The notes below the pieces were generated by a model. It was not told the origin of the DNA and made no database searches. It saw only the letters and a list, made by a program, of their open reading frames with translations. A program made the position numbers and the translations under genes. A stretch of 64,000 bases of DNA, taken from positions 1 to 64,000 of the forward strand of contig CAVQMU010000002.1 in NCBI GenBank assembly GCA_963713695.1. The letters run 5' to 3'. This DNA is from Rhodoblastus sp963713695. Lineage in GTDB: Bacteria; Pseudomonadota; Alphaproteobacteria; Rhizobiales; Beijerinckiaceae. How positions within the stretch are numbered: the stretch's first letter is position 1; each line of letters starts with the position of its first letter. Of this stretch, positions 27,473 through 36,305 are shown in pieces.

Positions 27473-28184
27473 GCGTCATTCTGCGGGCCTCCGCGAGATC
27501 CTCAAGCAAATCAGGGTTGCAGATCGTGAGCACGCCCTTGTCCTGGAAGACGACGCCCTCGTCGATCCAGCGATTGAGCAGCTTGTTCAGGCTTTCGCGC
27601 GACATCGCCGTCCATTGGGCGAGTTCGCCCTGTGTCAGCTTGATGGTGATCTCCTGGCCCCGCGGCGTCGGGCGGCTGTGGTCCTGGGCCAAATGGCCGA
27701 GGAGTCTCGCCAGCCGCTGCGGCGCAGGGCGCAGGACAGCGTCCTCCATGCGGGCCGTCGTCCAGCGCAATCTCTGGCAAAGCAACGCGATCACGTTGCG
27801 GGCGAGTTGGGAATCCATGTCCAGCGCGCCGAAAAAACTATTGCGCGAGATGACGATGAGCTCGGTCGGCGTCATGGCGGAGGCGCCTGCCGTCCTGATG
27901 CTGCCGTCGAGCATGCCAATCTCGCCGAAAATGGCGCCGGCGATTTGCACGTTCAGCGTCACCTCGACGCCGGCCGCCGAGACGGTCCAAATACGCATGC
28001 GCCCGGAAGCGATGACATAAAGCGCATCGGAGGGATCGCCGACGTTGAAAAGGATTTCGGCCTTCTGCAACGTGCGGCGAAGCGCGCGGCGGATCAACTG
28101 CTGCATGACCCCTGGAGCGACGCTTCGAAAAATATCCAGCTGATCCAGACGCATGTGTTCAAGCTCGGCCGGCTTGTCGGACAT
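27435..28184 (-). CDS. Crp/Fnr-family transcription regulator
   Basis: 249 aa. cNMP-binding-like beta barrel (residues 15-130: LFNVGDPSDALYVIASGRMR, GAIFGEIGMLDGSIRTAGAS) then dimerisation helix and winged HTH (TQGELAQWTAMSRESLNKLL, residues 185-205). No Fnr-type cysteine cluster, so cAMP or another nucleotide is the likelier ligand. ATG 28184 has GAGGGAG upstream. It is divergent from the repeat-peptide gene; a TGTGG-N6-TCACA site lies in between. Probably the local regulator of the export genes. Confidence 0.92.
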   Translation of the reverse strand: MSDKPAELEHMRLDQLDIFRSVAPGVMQQLIRRALRRTLQKAEILFNVGDPSDALYVIASGRMRIWTVSAAGVEVTLNVQIAGAIFGEIGMLDGSIRTAGASAMTPTELIVISRNSFFGALDMDSQLARNVIALLCQRLRWTTARMEDAVLRPAPQRLARLLGHLAQDHSRPTPRGQEITIKLTQGELAQWTAMSRESLNKLLNRWIDEGVVFQDKGVLTICNPDLLEDLAEARRMTLSAAPTARPWRQ

Positions 28185-28310
28185 GGCGGCGCTCCCTCGG
28201 GAACCGAACTTCAGGCGGGACCCGCAACAGATTAACACGGAAGCCCAGGCGCAGTTTCCGACCGCGGCTCTGGGCGCAGCTCCTCACGGCCTTGCCAGAA
28301 AAAATGCGCC

Positions 28311-28326
28311 TGTGGCCCACCTCACA
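28311..28326. promoter_or_regulatory. Putative CRP-type operator
   Basis: TGTGG-CCCACC-TCACA, a 5-6-5 palindrome with one mismatch from TGTGA-N6-TCACA. It lies 127 bases upstream of the Crp gene start and 103 bases upstream of the repeat-peptide start, a good place for a shared operator. Assignment is by consensus resemblance only. Confidence 0.5.
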
Positions 28327-28429
28327 GCGCGCGCCCCTCCTCTCAGGCAAAGTGGCTGCATCGGTGATCGAGGTCGACACCGACAAGCAAACCGAAACAT
28401 CACGCACACCTCAAACAAGGAGACTTCTC

Positions 28430-28777
28430 ATGCCAGCCCCCGTTACGCACCAGACCGTCAGCAACGAACACACCAACGGCTCCAATTCCGGACAAAATTA
28501 CGGATCAAGCAACTCTTCTTCGCAATACGGCGACTCGCACTCCAACAGCCATTCGAGCGACAGCTGGAATTCCGGCTACGACAACGATTGCTACAAACCC
28601 GGCAACGACCATTGCGGATCGAGCTACAGCCATTGCGGTTCTGGCTACGACCATTGCGGCTCTGGCTACGACCATTGCGGATCGAGCTACGGCGACAACT
28701 GCGGATCGAGCTATGGCGACCATTGCGGGTCGGGCTCCTGGTGCGACAATGGAGGTTGCGAGCCGATTTCCATCTGA
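28430..28777 (+). CDS. Cys/His/Gly/Ser/Tyr repeat peptide, 115 aa
   Basis: Begins MPAPVTHQTVSNEHTNG, continues through a Ser/Asn/His-rich stretch (residues 20-50), then a tandem repeat of 7-8 residues of the form HCGSGYD / CGSSYGDH, about six units with one Cys each, ending WCDNGGCEPISI. It has no hydrophobic signal peptide and no aromatic core expected of a globular enzyme. AAGGAG lies seven bases before the ATG and a terminator follows at 28837, so it is a real, separately transcribed gene. The T1SS ABC transporter starts 207 bases downstream. Cys and His spacing suggests metal binding or cross-linking; export by the T1SS is inference. No family recognised. Confidence 0.8.
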   Translation: MPAPVTHQTVSNEHTNGSNSGQNYGSSNSSSQYGDSHSNSHSSDSWNSGYDNDCYKPGNDHCGSSYSHCGSGYDHCGSGYDHCGSSYGDNCGSSYGDHCGSGSWCDNGGCEPISI

Positions 28778-28836
28778 CGCCCAATGGTCGCCGTCCTGAC
28801 TCCGCGGCGACCGCCCTGCCGCCTTCCTCCCTTCCA

Positions 28837-28866
28837 GGCCCCGTCCCCAACCGGCGGGGCCTTTTC
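28837..28866 (+). terminator. Rho-independent terminator after the repeat-peptide gene
   Basis: GGCCCCG (28837-28843) pairs with CGGGGCC (28855-28861) across an 11-base loop, followed by TTTT. It lies 60 bases past the peptide stop and before the ABC transporter, so the peptide can be made from a monocistronic transcript. Confidence 0.75.
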
Positions 28867-28983
28867 GCGCCGAGCCGCCAAGGATGCCGCTGTGGCCTAT
28901 TTCACTGCGCCGGAAGGCTTTTGCGCCGATGCTGCACAAACCTGAGGCGCATGCGTCGCCGACACAGCGAGAGGATGACCGCC

Positions 28984-30821
28984 ATGAGCGAACGTTCGAA
29001 AACCGGCAGAGCGGCTGAAAGCGTGGACCTCCAGGTTCGCCAGGCCTTGCGCGGCCTGCGGACGCCGCTTGTGGGCGTCAGCGGCATCAGCTGCCTCGGC
29101 AATGTTCTGATGTTGACCGGCCCGCTGTTCATGATGCTTGTCTACAACAAGGTCCTGACCAGCAAGAGCGTGCCGACGCTCGTCGCGCTCTGTCTTCTGG
29201 CGCTGTTGCTCTATAGTTTCTATGGCTTCCTCGAAGGATTGCGCGGCAAGCTCATGGCCCGCGTCGGCATCGCCTTCGACCACAAGCTCGCCCCTTCCCT
29301 CTTCCTGACGACGCTCCAGCTGCCGCTGCATTTCGGACCCCACGCCCGGCAGCATGATCCCCTGCAGGATCTGGCGACGATCCGCAATTTCGTCATGGGC
29401 GGCGGCCCGTCGGCTCTGCTCGACCTTCCCTGGATCCCGCTCTATTTCGCCATCCTCTATATCGTGCACCCGCATGCTCGCCGCCATGGCCATTTCAGGC
29501 GCGGCGCTGCTCGTCGCGCTCAGCGTCGTAAACCAGACGCTCGATCAAGACGACCTCACGCAACGCGAACCAGTCGGCGCGATCGACGATGAGCCTGATG
29601 CTGGACGCGCGCCGCAACTCCGAGGCGGCGGCGGCGATGAGCATGGGCGACGACCTCTGCAAGCGCTGGGGCGCCGGCTATGTGAACGCCATTTCGCACG
29701 CCCGCGACCAAGCCGATCAGGCCAGCCTTTTCAGCGCCATTTCCAAGGCCCTGCGGTTGGTGCTGCAGTCGGGCATACTGGCGCTCGGCGCCTATCTCGT
29801 CATCGACGCCGACATATCGCCCGGCGGCATGATGGCGTGCTCCATCATCCTGGCGCGCGCGCTCGCGCCGATCGACCAGGTGATCGCCTATTCCCGCGCC
29901 GCCACGGCGGCCTGGCAGCGATCACGCGCCTGCGGGCGTTGTCCGCGGCCCTGCCCAAGGCCCGCACGCAACAGCACAGCATGCCCCGTCCCAGCAAGAC
30001 CCTGTCGGCGCGCGACGTCGCGATCGCGCCGCCAGGCGGCGCACCCGCGACGGTGACGGGCGTGTCCTTCGAAATCGAAGCCGGCGACGCGCTCGGCGTC
30101 ATCGGACCGAGCGGCTGCGGCAAGTCCACCCTCGTCCGCGCGCTGGTCGGCGCCTGGCCGACCGCACGCGGCGAAATCCGTTTCGACGACGCGATGATCG
30201 CGCACTACTCGCCGGAGGTCCTGGCCGACGCCATCGGCCACCTGCCGCAGTCGATCGAGCTGTTCGACGGTACGATCGGCGAGAACATCTCGCGCTTTCG
30301 CAAGACACGCGACCACCGAACAGGTGGTCGAGGCCGCGCGGCTCGCTGGCGTGCACGAGATGATCCTGTCCTTCCCGGGGGGATATGACACGCCCGTCGG
30401 CGAAGGCGGCATGACCCTTTCGGGCGGCCAGCGCCAGCGCATCGGACTGGCGCGCGCGGTGTTCGGCGACCCCTTTCTCGTCGTGCTCGACGAGCCCAAC
30501 TCGAATCTCGACCCGTTCGGCGAACAGTCGCTGAACGAGGCGATTCAGCGCATGCGCCAACAGGGCCAGATCGTCGTCATCGTCGCCCATCGCCCCAGCG
30601 CCATCTTCGCGGCCAACAAAATTCTGTCGCTGCGCAATGGCCGCGCCGAAATGTTCGGCAGCAAGAAGCATGTTCTCGCGGCCCTGTTCCCGCGCGCCGG
30701 CCAGCCTCACAAGCCCGCCGAGGTCGTCAACGACGGCGAGGACGCGGAGCCCGCTGCACATATGTCCCAGACATCCAATGTCCGGGCATTGCGCAGCGGC
30801 GAAAGCAGCGCCGCCCTGTGA
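28984..30821 (+). pseudogene. Type I secretion ABC transporter (PrtD-type permease/ATPase), multiply frameshifted
   Basis: N-terminal membrane domain (GNVLMLTGPLFMMLVYNKVL; no C39 peptidase domain, so PrtD-like), then ATPase with Walker A IGPSGCGKSTLVRAL, Q-loop GHLPQSIELFDGTI, signature LSGGQRQRIGLARAV, Walker B FLVVLDEPN and the switch His in IVAHRPS. The reading frame changes at about 29470, 29545, 29915 and 30310; each break is bridged by immediate continuation of homology, giving a normal ~610-aa protein if repaired. As written it cannot be made. GAGAGG precedes ATG 28984. Its stop overlaps the HlyD start. Confidence 0.85.
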
Positions 30822-32203
30822 CGGGCTTCATAGCGAAGGCGGCCGTATGGCGCGATGATCCGACAAGAGCACGGGAGCGCGAAATGACCGACTTCACCGC
30901 CGACCTTGCTGCCAATGAACATTCCATTCGCAATTTGATGCGCGCCTTTCTGACGAGCGTGACGCTGGTCGGCGGAGGCGTGGTGGGCTGGTCGGCGACG
31001 ACCAAGATCGACAGCGCGGTCGTCGTCGCGGGCGCTTTCGACGTGAAATCCAACGCGCAGAAAATTCAGCACCCGGAAGGCGGCGTCGTCGGCGCCATTC
31101 TCGTGCGCGAGGGGGAGTTGGTGAATGAGGGCCAGGTTCTTGTCCGCCTCGACGCAGCGAAGGTCGTCAGCGAGACCAGCATCGCCGAGCGCAAGCTGAT
31201 CGACTACGTCGCGGAGCGGGCGCGGCTGGAGGCGGAGCAGCAGGACGGCGCCGTAATCGCCATCCCGACGCCCCCCGCCGCCTCGGCCAAGGCGCTGGAG
31301 ACGCTGCTCACGAGCGTCAGGGCGCAGCAGGCCCTCCTGGACGAAAAGCGCGCGACGCGGGCGAACCAACTGGCGCAGCTTTCTGAACGCCACAAGCAGA
31401 TCGAGACGCAGGTTCGCGGGCTCGAAGAGCAACTCAAGGCCGTTCAGGGGGAGATGGATCAGGCGGCCGCCGATCTCAGGGACCAGCGGATGCTGGAAAG
31501 CAAGGGGCTCATGCGCCGCCCGGTACTGCGACAGACCCAACGGGAGGTCAGCCGCTTGCACGGCCAGATCGGCGATGCCGAAGCGAAACTGGCGAGCGCC
31601 CATTCCCAACTGACGGAAACCGAATTCAAGATCGCGGAGACGAAGAAAAGCGGGAAGTCGGAGATCCTCACCCAGCTGAACGCAATCGTCGAGAAGATCG
31701 CGCAGGCCGAACAGGAGCGCACAGCCTCGCTCGACCGATTGCAGCGCCTGGAAATCAAGGCCCCGCGCACCGGCTATGTCAATGATCTCGCCGTACACAC
31801 GATCGGCGGGGTGATCACTCCGGGGCAATCCGTGATGTCGATCATTCCAAAGGACGACCCGCTTCTGGTCACGGCGAAGGTCCGCCCCGAGGAGATCGAC
31901 GAAGTCCATCCCGGTCGTCCCGCGACCGTGCGGCTGACCTCGTTGAAACTTCCCACTCCCCCGGAACTCGAGGGCACGGTTATCAATGTTTCCCCGGACC
32001 AGTTGAAGGACGAGCGTACGGGACAAGCCTATTTCATGGTGAAGATCGACGTGCCCGCGGACCAGGCGACAAAGCTGCAGGGCAAGGAGCTGTTCCCGGG
32101 CATGCCCGCCGAGGTTCTGATTCGCGGCGAGGCGCGGCGCGTGATCGCCTACCTCACCCAGCCGCTGACCAACAAGCTCGGGCTCGCCTTCCGCGAAAAA
32201 TGA
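30818..32203 (+). CDS. HlyD-family type I secretion membrane fusion protein
   Basis: 461 aa, PrtE/HlyD type. One membrane helix (RAFLTSVTLVGGGVVGWSAT, about 40-58), lipoyl half-motif (VVVAGAFDVKSNAQKIQHPE ... GGVVGAILVREGELVNEGQV), a long coiled coil (about 120-300), second lipoyl half (IKAPRTGYVNDLAVHTIGG) and beta-barrel domain. GTG start 30818 overlaps the ABC stop (GTGA). It is intact, unlike the ABC gene. No outer-membrane TolC-type gene is adjacent. It bridges the inner-membrane ABC and the outer-membrane channel. Confidence 0.93.
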   Translation: MTGFIAKAAVWRDDPTRAREREMTDFTADLAANEHSIRNLMRAFLTSVTLVGGGVVGWSATTKIDSAVVVAGAFDVKSNAQKIQHPEGGVVGAILVREGELVNEGQVLVRLDAAKVVSETSIAERKLIDYVAERARLEAEQQDGAVIAIPTPPAASAKALETLLTSVRAQQALLDEKRATRANQLAQLSERHKQIETQVRGLEEQLKAVQGEMDQAAADLRDQRMLESKGLMRRPVLRQTQREVSRLHGQIGDAEAKLASAHSQLTETEFKIAETKKSGKSEILTQLNAIVEKIAQAEQERTASLDRLQRLEIKAPRTGYVNDLAVHTIGGVITPGQSVMSIIPKDDPLLVTAKVRPEEIDEVHPGRPATVRLTSLKLPTPPELEGTVINVSPDQLKDERTGQAYFMVKIDVPADQATKLQGKELFPGMPAEVLIRGEARRVIAYLTQPLTNKLGLAFREK

Positions 32204-32218
32204 CGCCCACATGGCGGA

Positions 32219-32905
32219 TCAGACGTGTCCGATGGAACTTGCGCCCTCCAACTGCGCAATTTCAGATCGGAGGCGACCGACGATCAGTCTCAAAAGATAA
32301 ATTCCGAATTCGGGATTCTGAAAATAAAGCTGCTCGAACTGATCATAGGTAATCGAAAGCAGGAGGATATCGGTTCGACACACTGCCGTCGCCGTGCGAC
32401 CGCGCTCTGGCGTAAACAGCGCCAGTTCGCCGAACAAGACGCCAGGCGAGAGGGTGGAGCCGATTTCGGGAAGTTCGATCTCGCCCTCCACCAGCAGGAA
32501 CGCTTCATTCGCCTCATCGCCTTTGCGAAAAATGTTCTGGCCCCGGCCGAAGCGACGGGAGCGCATGAAGGGTTTCAGCCATTCGACATTGAGATCGCTC
32601 TTCGAGGCGCTCTTCACGTTGGCGACCAGCTTTTGCATTTGGCGCAGGCGAATGACGTCGATCGGAAGAATCACGACATGGCGAAGCAGTGTCGTCGAAT
32701 TGAGCGTGACGACGGAAACAACGAGACCGAAAATATTGGCCATGACTGAAGCGGCGCGCAGCCGGATCATCGTCTTCGAAAACGTGGAAAGGACGGCGGC
32801 CAGCGTTTGCAGCCACGCCGCCGCGACGATCATGTCAAAAACCGCCTTATGCGCCGTGATTCCATGGACGATGAAATCGACGCCTTGGCTTATGCTGGCA
32901 GGCAT
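32219..32905 (-). CDS. Membrane-anchored cyclic-nucleotide-binding protein
   Basis: 228 aa. N-terminal half has two hydrophobic segments (FDMIVAAAWLQTLAAVLS and ASVMANIFGLVVSVVTLNS) and a basic linker; C-terminal half is a cNMP-binding fold (FGRGQNIFRKGDEANEAFLL, GVLFGELALFTPERGRTATA with the phosphate cassette). No HTH. Convergent with the HlyD gene, 15 bases apart. It closes the cyclic-nucleotide/secretion cluster and may tether nucleotide sensing to the membrane. Confidence 0.82.
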   Translation of the reverse strand: MPASISQGVDFIVHGITAHKAVFDMIVAAAWLQTLAAVLSTFSKTMIRLRAASVMANIFGLVVSVVTLNSTTLLRHVVILPIDVIRLRQMQKLVANVKSASKSDLNVEWLKPFMRSRRFGRGQNIFRKGDEANEAFLLVEGEIELPEIGSTLSPGVLFGELALFTPERGRTATAVCRTDILLLSITYDQFEQLYFQNPEFGIYLLRLIVGRLRSEIAQLEGASSIGHV

Positions 32906-32988
32906 GAGTGGCCCCTCCGTTCATGATGGCGCATATCGACATTCTGATGATGGCGGCGAACGGGATTTCGACTTTCTCTCGCAGTCAC

Positions 32989-33396
32989 TCACGCTTGCCC
33001 ATGGGCCGCGGCGATCAACAGGGCGAAGATAAAATGCGTCAGTTGATGCAGAGTTTGGTCCACCCCCAGCAACGACCAGAATATTGATTGATCAGGCGTG
33101 GCCGCGACGCGGCGTGTGGCCAAGCTTTTGGCTCGATCGAGCATGAAATGGATGATGAAGTCGACGATGGCGAGCCAGAAAAGCGCAGGCGTGAGGGCAA
33201 AGCAGATGGTCAGCGTGCCCAGGGCGTGAATCCCCGAATGGATCGAGAGCGGCAAGACCCATTGCGTTTCGCCGCTTTTGCCTTGAACGATCGAGTCCGA
33301 TTGGAAAAGAAAATCTGCAATCAGGTGCTTGGCAAGAAAGAGGACGACCGCGAGACTGAGCCAGTAAGTAGGAAGTTGCTGGGGAAGCCCGAACAT
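32989..33396 (-). CDS. DUF3307 family membrane protein
   Basis: About 135 aa with three to four hydrophobic segments: WLSLAVVLFLAKHLIADFLF, LGTLTICFALTPALFWLAIV and HFIFALLIAAAH. The KHLIADFLFQSD start and HSGIHALGT block match DUF3307 proteins, function unknown. ATG 33396 has AAAGGG six bases upstream; an alternative ATG at 33420 adds eight residues. Stands alone. Confidence 0.78.
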   Translation of the reverse strand: MFGLPQQLPTYWLSLAVVLFLAKHLIADFLFQSDSIVQGKSGETQWVLPLSIHSGIHALGTLTICFALTPALFWLAIVDFIIHFMLDRAKSLATRRVAATPDQSIFWSLLGVDQTLHQLTHFIFALLIAAAHGQA

Positions 33397-33610
33397 CACA
33401 AGCCCTTTGGTCTTCGCCATGGCTTCGCTTGTAACGCTCGGGCTTCGGAATCGATCAACGACGCCGGTTGCGAAAGTCGTTTTTTATCGACGGCGGCGAC
33501 GGGCGCGAATTCGCGGGAGATCCAACGACCGGGCGGGTTTTGAGGGCCGCGTTTGCCTCCCCCAGCGAAGGCGAGAGGCCAAAGCGAGAACTTTGCCCAA
33601 CAGGATTCTT

Positions 33611-33742
33611 TCAACAGCCACCGTTGGAGCAAGCCGCCGCAACCTGCGCTTCCATGGTCATGAAAGCCGCGACGCCGCCTGTTGCTGCGACGGCGCCGAC
33701 GAGTGCTGCCGCCAATAGAGCGAATGCCAGATATTTGCGCAT
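33611..33742 (-). CDS. Small secreted or membrane peptide ending in NGGC, 43 aa
   Basis: MRKYLAFALLAAALVGAVAA is a signal-like or membrane segment, followed by TGGVAAFMTMEAQVAAACSN and a final GGC. CAGGAGACTCGC precedes ATG 33742, a strong ribosome site; a longer frame upstream lacks one. The two terminal cysteines (CSNGGC) echo the CDNGGC near the end of the repeat peptide at 28.7 kb. No family recognised. Confidence 0.6.
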   Translation of the reverse strand: MRKYLAFALLAAALVGAVAATGGVAAFMTMEAQVAAACSNGGC

Positions 33743-33927
33743 GCGAGTCTCCTGTTTTGATCTCCCGTCGCGAAAGGCGTTCCGGGAGGGGCTCGATCCA
33801 AGATCGACGCGACCCGGCCGACACTTCAACAGCTGCAGCCGCCCAAAGCTGTGGCGGCCGTCACAGTTCGCGAAAAAATCAACGGTGATGCCCATGGCGT
33901 CACTTTTTCAACGCTTGTCCGAATGGT

Positions 33928-34140
33928 TCATAGGCGCGGCTTTCGAACGCCGTCGTTAGGAGGGGCCCGCGAGCGATGGCCGGCAAAGCTTTTTGAAGCG
34001 ATCGTCTTCGGCACGTTGTTTCGCGTCTGCGCGGCGACGTCGGGAAGCCGCTTCATGAAGAAGCGCTCCTTCGCCTTGAGCGCGCCAAAGGTGTGCTCGA
34101 CCCGGCGTTTCGAAGTTATGCAGTTTGTGAACCAGTTCAC
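33928..34140 (-). pseudogene. IS1182/IS5-type transposase C-terminal remnant
   Basis: The minus frame reads RRVEHTFGALKAKERFFMKR then LPDVAAQTRN, resembling the VEHPFGTIKAW...KRLPNV...YNLKR ending of DDE transposases of the IS1182/IS5 group. Only about 50 residues are recognisable and the motif is degenerate. No inverted repeats seen. An old insertion relic. Confidence 0.55.
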
Positions 34141-34282
34141 AGAAGCCGACGACCGATAATGCGATCGGTGTGCATCACGCATGCACGCGCCGGGCAGCCT
34201 TGTCCTGCAAAAGCTTGGCGTTAGGCAAAATCAATCCATCAAACCTTTCGCGGCGCTCGCGACGAGGACGGGAGAATTGTCC

Positions 34283-35539
34283 ATGCCGACAAGCTTGTCG
34301 CCGGAAATCTTCGATTGCGACGATATCCGCCCTGTCTCCGGCAATCCGCGACAGAACTGCGGAGCCTTAATTGAGAGCGGACGCATGCCTGCGCTTGACG
34401 CGCTGCGCGGACTGGCCGCCGTGTTGGTCGTCTTCCATCATTTCTATCTGACCCTCCCTGCGCCATGGTTGGAGATCGCTCACGGCTGGCTCGATTGGCC
34501 CGGCCTTCGCCCGATCATTATCGGACGCCCCGCCGTCATCCTGTTCTTCGTCCTCAGCGGCTTTGTCCTCACTCGGTCCTTGCAGCGCGAGGCCGAACTT
34601 TTTCCGGTCAAATTTGTAATGCGCCGGTGTTTGCGCATTTATCCGCCGTTCCTGGCCGCCATCGCGCTTTCGGGCCTTTTGTTTGCATTGATCGCGCCCG
34701 TGCGGCCTTCCATGCTCTCGGCTTGGTTCAATGCGCAATGGATCGGCGCTCCGGATGCCGCAATCCTCGCGCGCCACGCATTTGCGCAAGCCGTTGGCAG
34801 AGACACGACGCTCGACCACCCAATCTGGAGTCTCGTGCACGAATTCCGGTTTTCACTCGTTTTGCCTTTCGTTTTCATGGCCATCCGGCGCTGGGGCCTC
34901 CGCAATGTCCTCCTGAGCGGCGGCGTCGCCTCGATCGCGGGATTTTTCGCAGCGACGCAGGACGCCATCGATCCGTCCCAGCATTACGGCGGTTTCCTGT
35001 TCGTCGGCGGAACGCCCGTCGGTTCGGTCGCGCTGACAATCTATTTTTCGATCTACTTCCTCGCGGGCATGGCGGTCGCGATGCGCTTCGAGTCGTGCCG
35101 GCGCGCTCTCGTCGCCCTGCCGGCGTGGCTTTTTGCCTGCGCCTGTGTCGCCAGCCTGATGCTGCTGTCGGAATGGAACGAATTGGCGGCGGCCATCGGC
35201 GCTGTCGGCGCCATTCTGATCGCCGCCGTCTGGCCTTTCGCCCATCGCTGGCTGGCTATCTGGCCATTGCAATGGCTGGGCCGGATTTCCTATAGCCTTT
35301 ACCTTGTTCACCTGCCGGTTCTTCTTGCCGTCGGGCACGTCTTGTCCGGCCGAGCGCCAATCGTCGTCATTCTTGTTTTCGCCTTCATCGCCGCTCTTGG
35401 GCTGGCCCAATTGTTCTGGGCCTGGGTCGAGCGTCCGGCGATTTTGCTGGCCGGACGCCTGCCAGCGGCTCTGGTGACGCGCCGAGTAAAAACGCAGCGA
35501 CAAAAAGTCTTGTCATGCTCGACGATTGGGAGGAATTGA
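34283..35539 (+). CDS. Acyltransferase family 3 (OafA/YrhL-like) membrane protein
   Basis: 418 aa, about ten membrane helices. Family signature RMPALDALRGLAAVLVVFHH (residues 34-53) carries the catalytic-type Arg and His, followed by RPAVILFFVLSGFVLTRSL and IYPPFLAA; later ISYSLYLVHLPVLLAVGH is the typical C-terminal block. These enzymes move acyl groups onto surface sugars or lipids; the acceptor here is unknown. Start at ATG 34283 with GGGAGAATTG upstream; ATG 34385 is possible. The next gene starts 2 bases after it. Confidence 0.88.
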   Translation: MPTSLSPEIFDCDDIRPVSGNPRQNCGALIESGRMPALDALRGLAAVLVVFHHFYLTLPAPWLEIAHGWLDWPGLRPIIIGRPAVILFFVLSGFVLTRSLQREAELFPVKFVMRRCLRIYPPFLAAIALSGLLFALIAPVRPSMLSAWFNAQWIGAPDAAILARHAFAQAVGRDTTLDHPIWSLVHEFRFSLVLPFVFMAIRRWGLRNVLLSGGVASIAGFFAATQDAIDPSQHYGGFLFVGGTPVGSVALTIYFSIYFLAGMAVAMRFESCRRALVALPAWLFACACVASLMLLSEWNELAAAIGAVGAILIAAVWPFAHRWLAIWPLQWLGRISYSLYLVHLPVLLAVGHVLSGRAPIVVILVFAFIAALGLAQLFWAWVERPAILLAGRLPAALVTRRVKTQRQKVLSCSTIGRN

Positions 35540-35541
35540 AC

Positions 35542-36201
35542 ATGGGCGATAGGCGACGCTCAGCCCTTTGGTTCGATACGGGCAACGGCGATTATCTGTT
35601 TTTCCCGTTCGGCGTTGACGGCGCGGGCTACCACATCCGGCGCGGGCAACGCGACCGCATCGTGAAATGGACTTGCAGATGCATGCAGCTGCCGGTCCTT
35701 GTCTGGATCCTCGGATTCGTGCCGTTGGTGGATTTTTGGGCCCCGTCGCTTTCCGCGTCGAGCAAGTTGAGCTGGTGGGCGCTTGCACTTGCGTTAGCCG
35801 TCCTGACAGCGGCGACTTGGGTCATTTCGCATCTCGCCAATCGAACGCTCTATGCTGTATTGCTCAGGGACGAGACGGTTCTCGACCGCCGGCCGACTCG
35901 CTCCGAGCAACGCGCTAGTTCGGGGCAGTTTGGCGTATCGCGGCGCAATATATGCCATTCGCCCTTCTGCTTTGCTTTGCCTATCGCGGCGACGGCCTTT
36001 TTAAACCTCTCCATGGGCCTGGCCAAGGACGACCGGATGATGATCGGCGTCGCCGCCGTCATGGCCGCGTTCATTATCGTGATCGCTTTGAGGCGGTTGC
36101 CCGCGCACTTTCGCAACTGGGCGCCGGAACAGGGGCTTTGGCGGCGGCGCGGCGGCTCGCTCCTCCGACTGCAGCGACCGCAAAAGCATCTTGGTTCGTG
36201 A
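35542..36201 (+). CDS. Hypothetical membrane protein, 219 aa
   Basis: Four hydrophobic segments: LPVLVWILGFVPLVDFWAP, WWALALALAVLTAATWVIS, FCFALPIAATAFLNLSMG and MIGVAAVMAAFIIVIALRR. The N-terminus (LWFDTGNGDYLFFPFGVDGA) and a basic tail are cytosolic by charge. No family recognised. GGGAGGAATTGAAC precedes ATG 35542. Probably co-transcribed with the acyltransferase. Confidence 0.7.
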   Translation: MGDRRRSALWFDTGNGDYLFFPFGVDGAGYHIRRGQRDRIVKWTCRCMQLPVLVWILGFVPLVDFWAPSLSASSKLSWWALALALAVLTAATWVISHLANRTLYAVLLRDETVLDRRPTRSEQRASSGQFGVSRRNICHSPFCFALPIAATAFLNLSMGLAKDDRMMIGVAAVMAAFIIVIALRRLPAHFRNWAPEQGLWRRRGGSLLRLQRPQKHLGS

Positions 36202-36305
36202 CGATGACAACGCGTCGCGGTCTGCGGCGAGCCCTGGGGTGGCCCCTGGCGCGGCAGCACTGTTCTACGCGCCGCGAGCGAACCGATTGATTATAAGGCG
36301 ATATT

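Noticed and set aside
27290..28020. Read-through extension of the cyclase-like frame to 534 residues
   Set aside because: After about 27287 it is antisense to the Crp gene; the shifted frame ending at 27472 continues the real protein.
28600..28760. CRISPR-like spacing of repeats
   Set aside because: The repeat is a coding tandem repeat (21-24 bases, degenerate), with no spacers and no cas genes.
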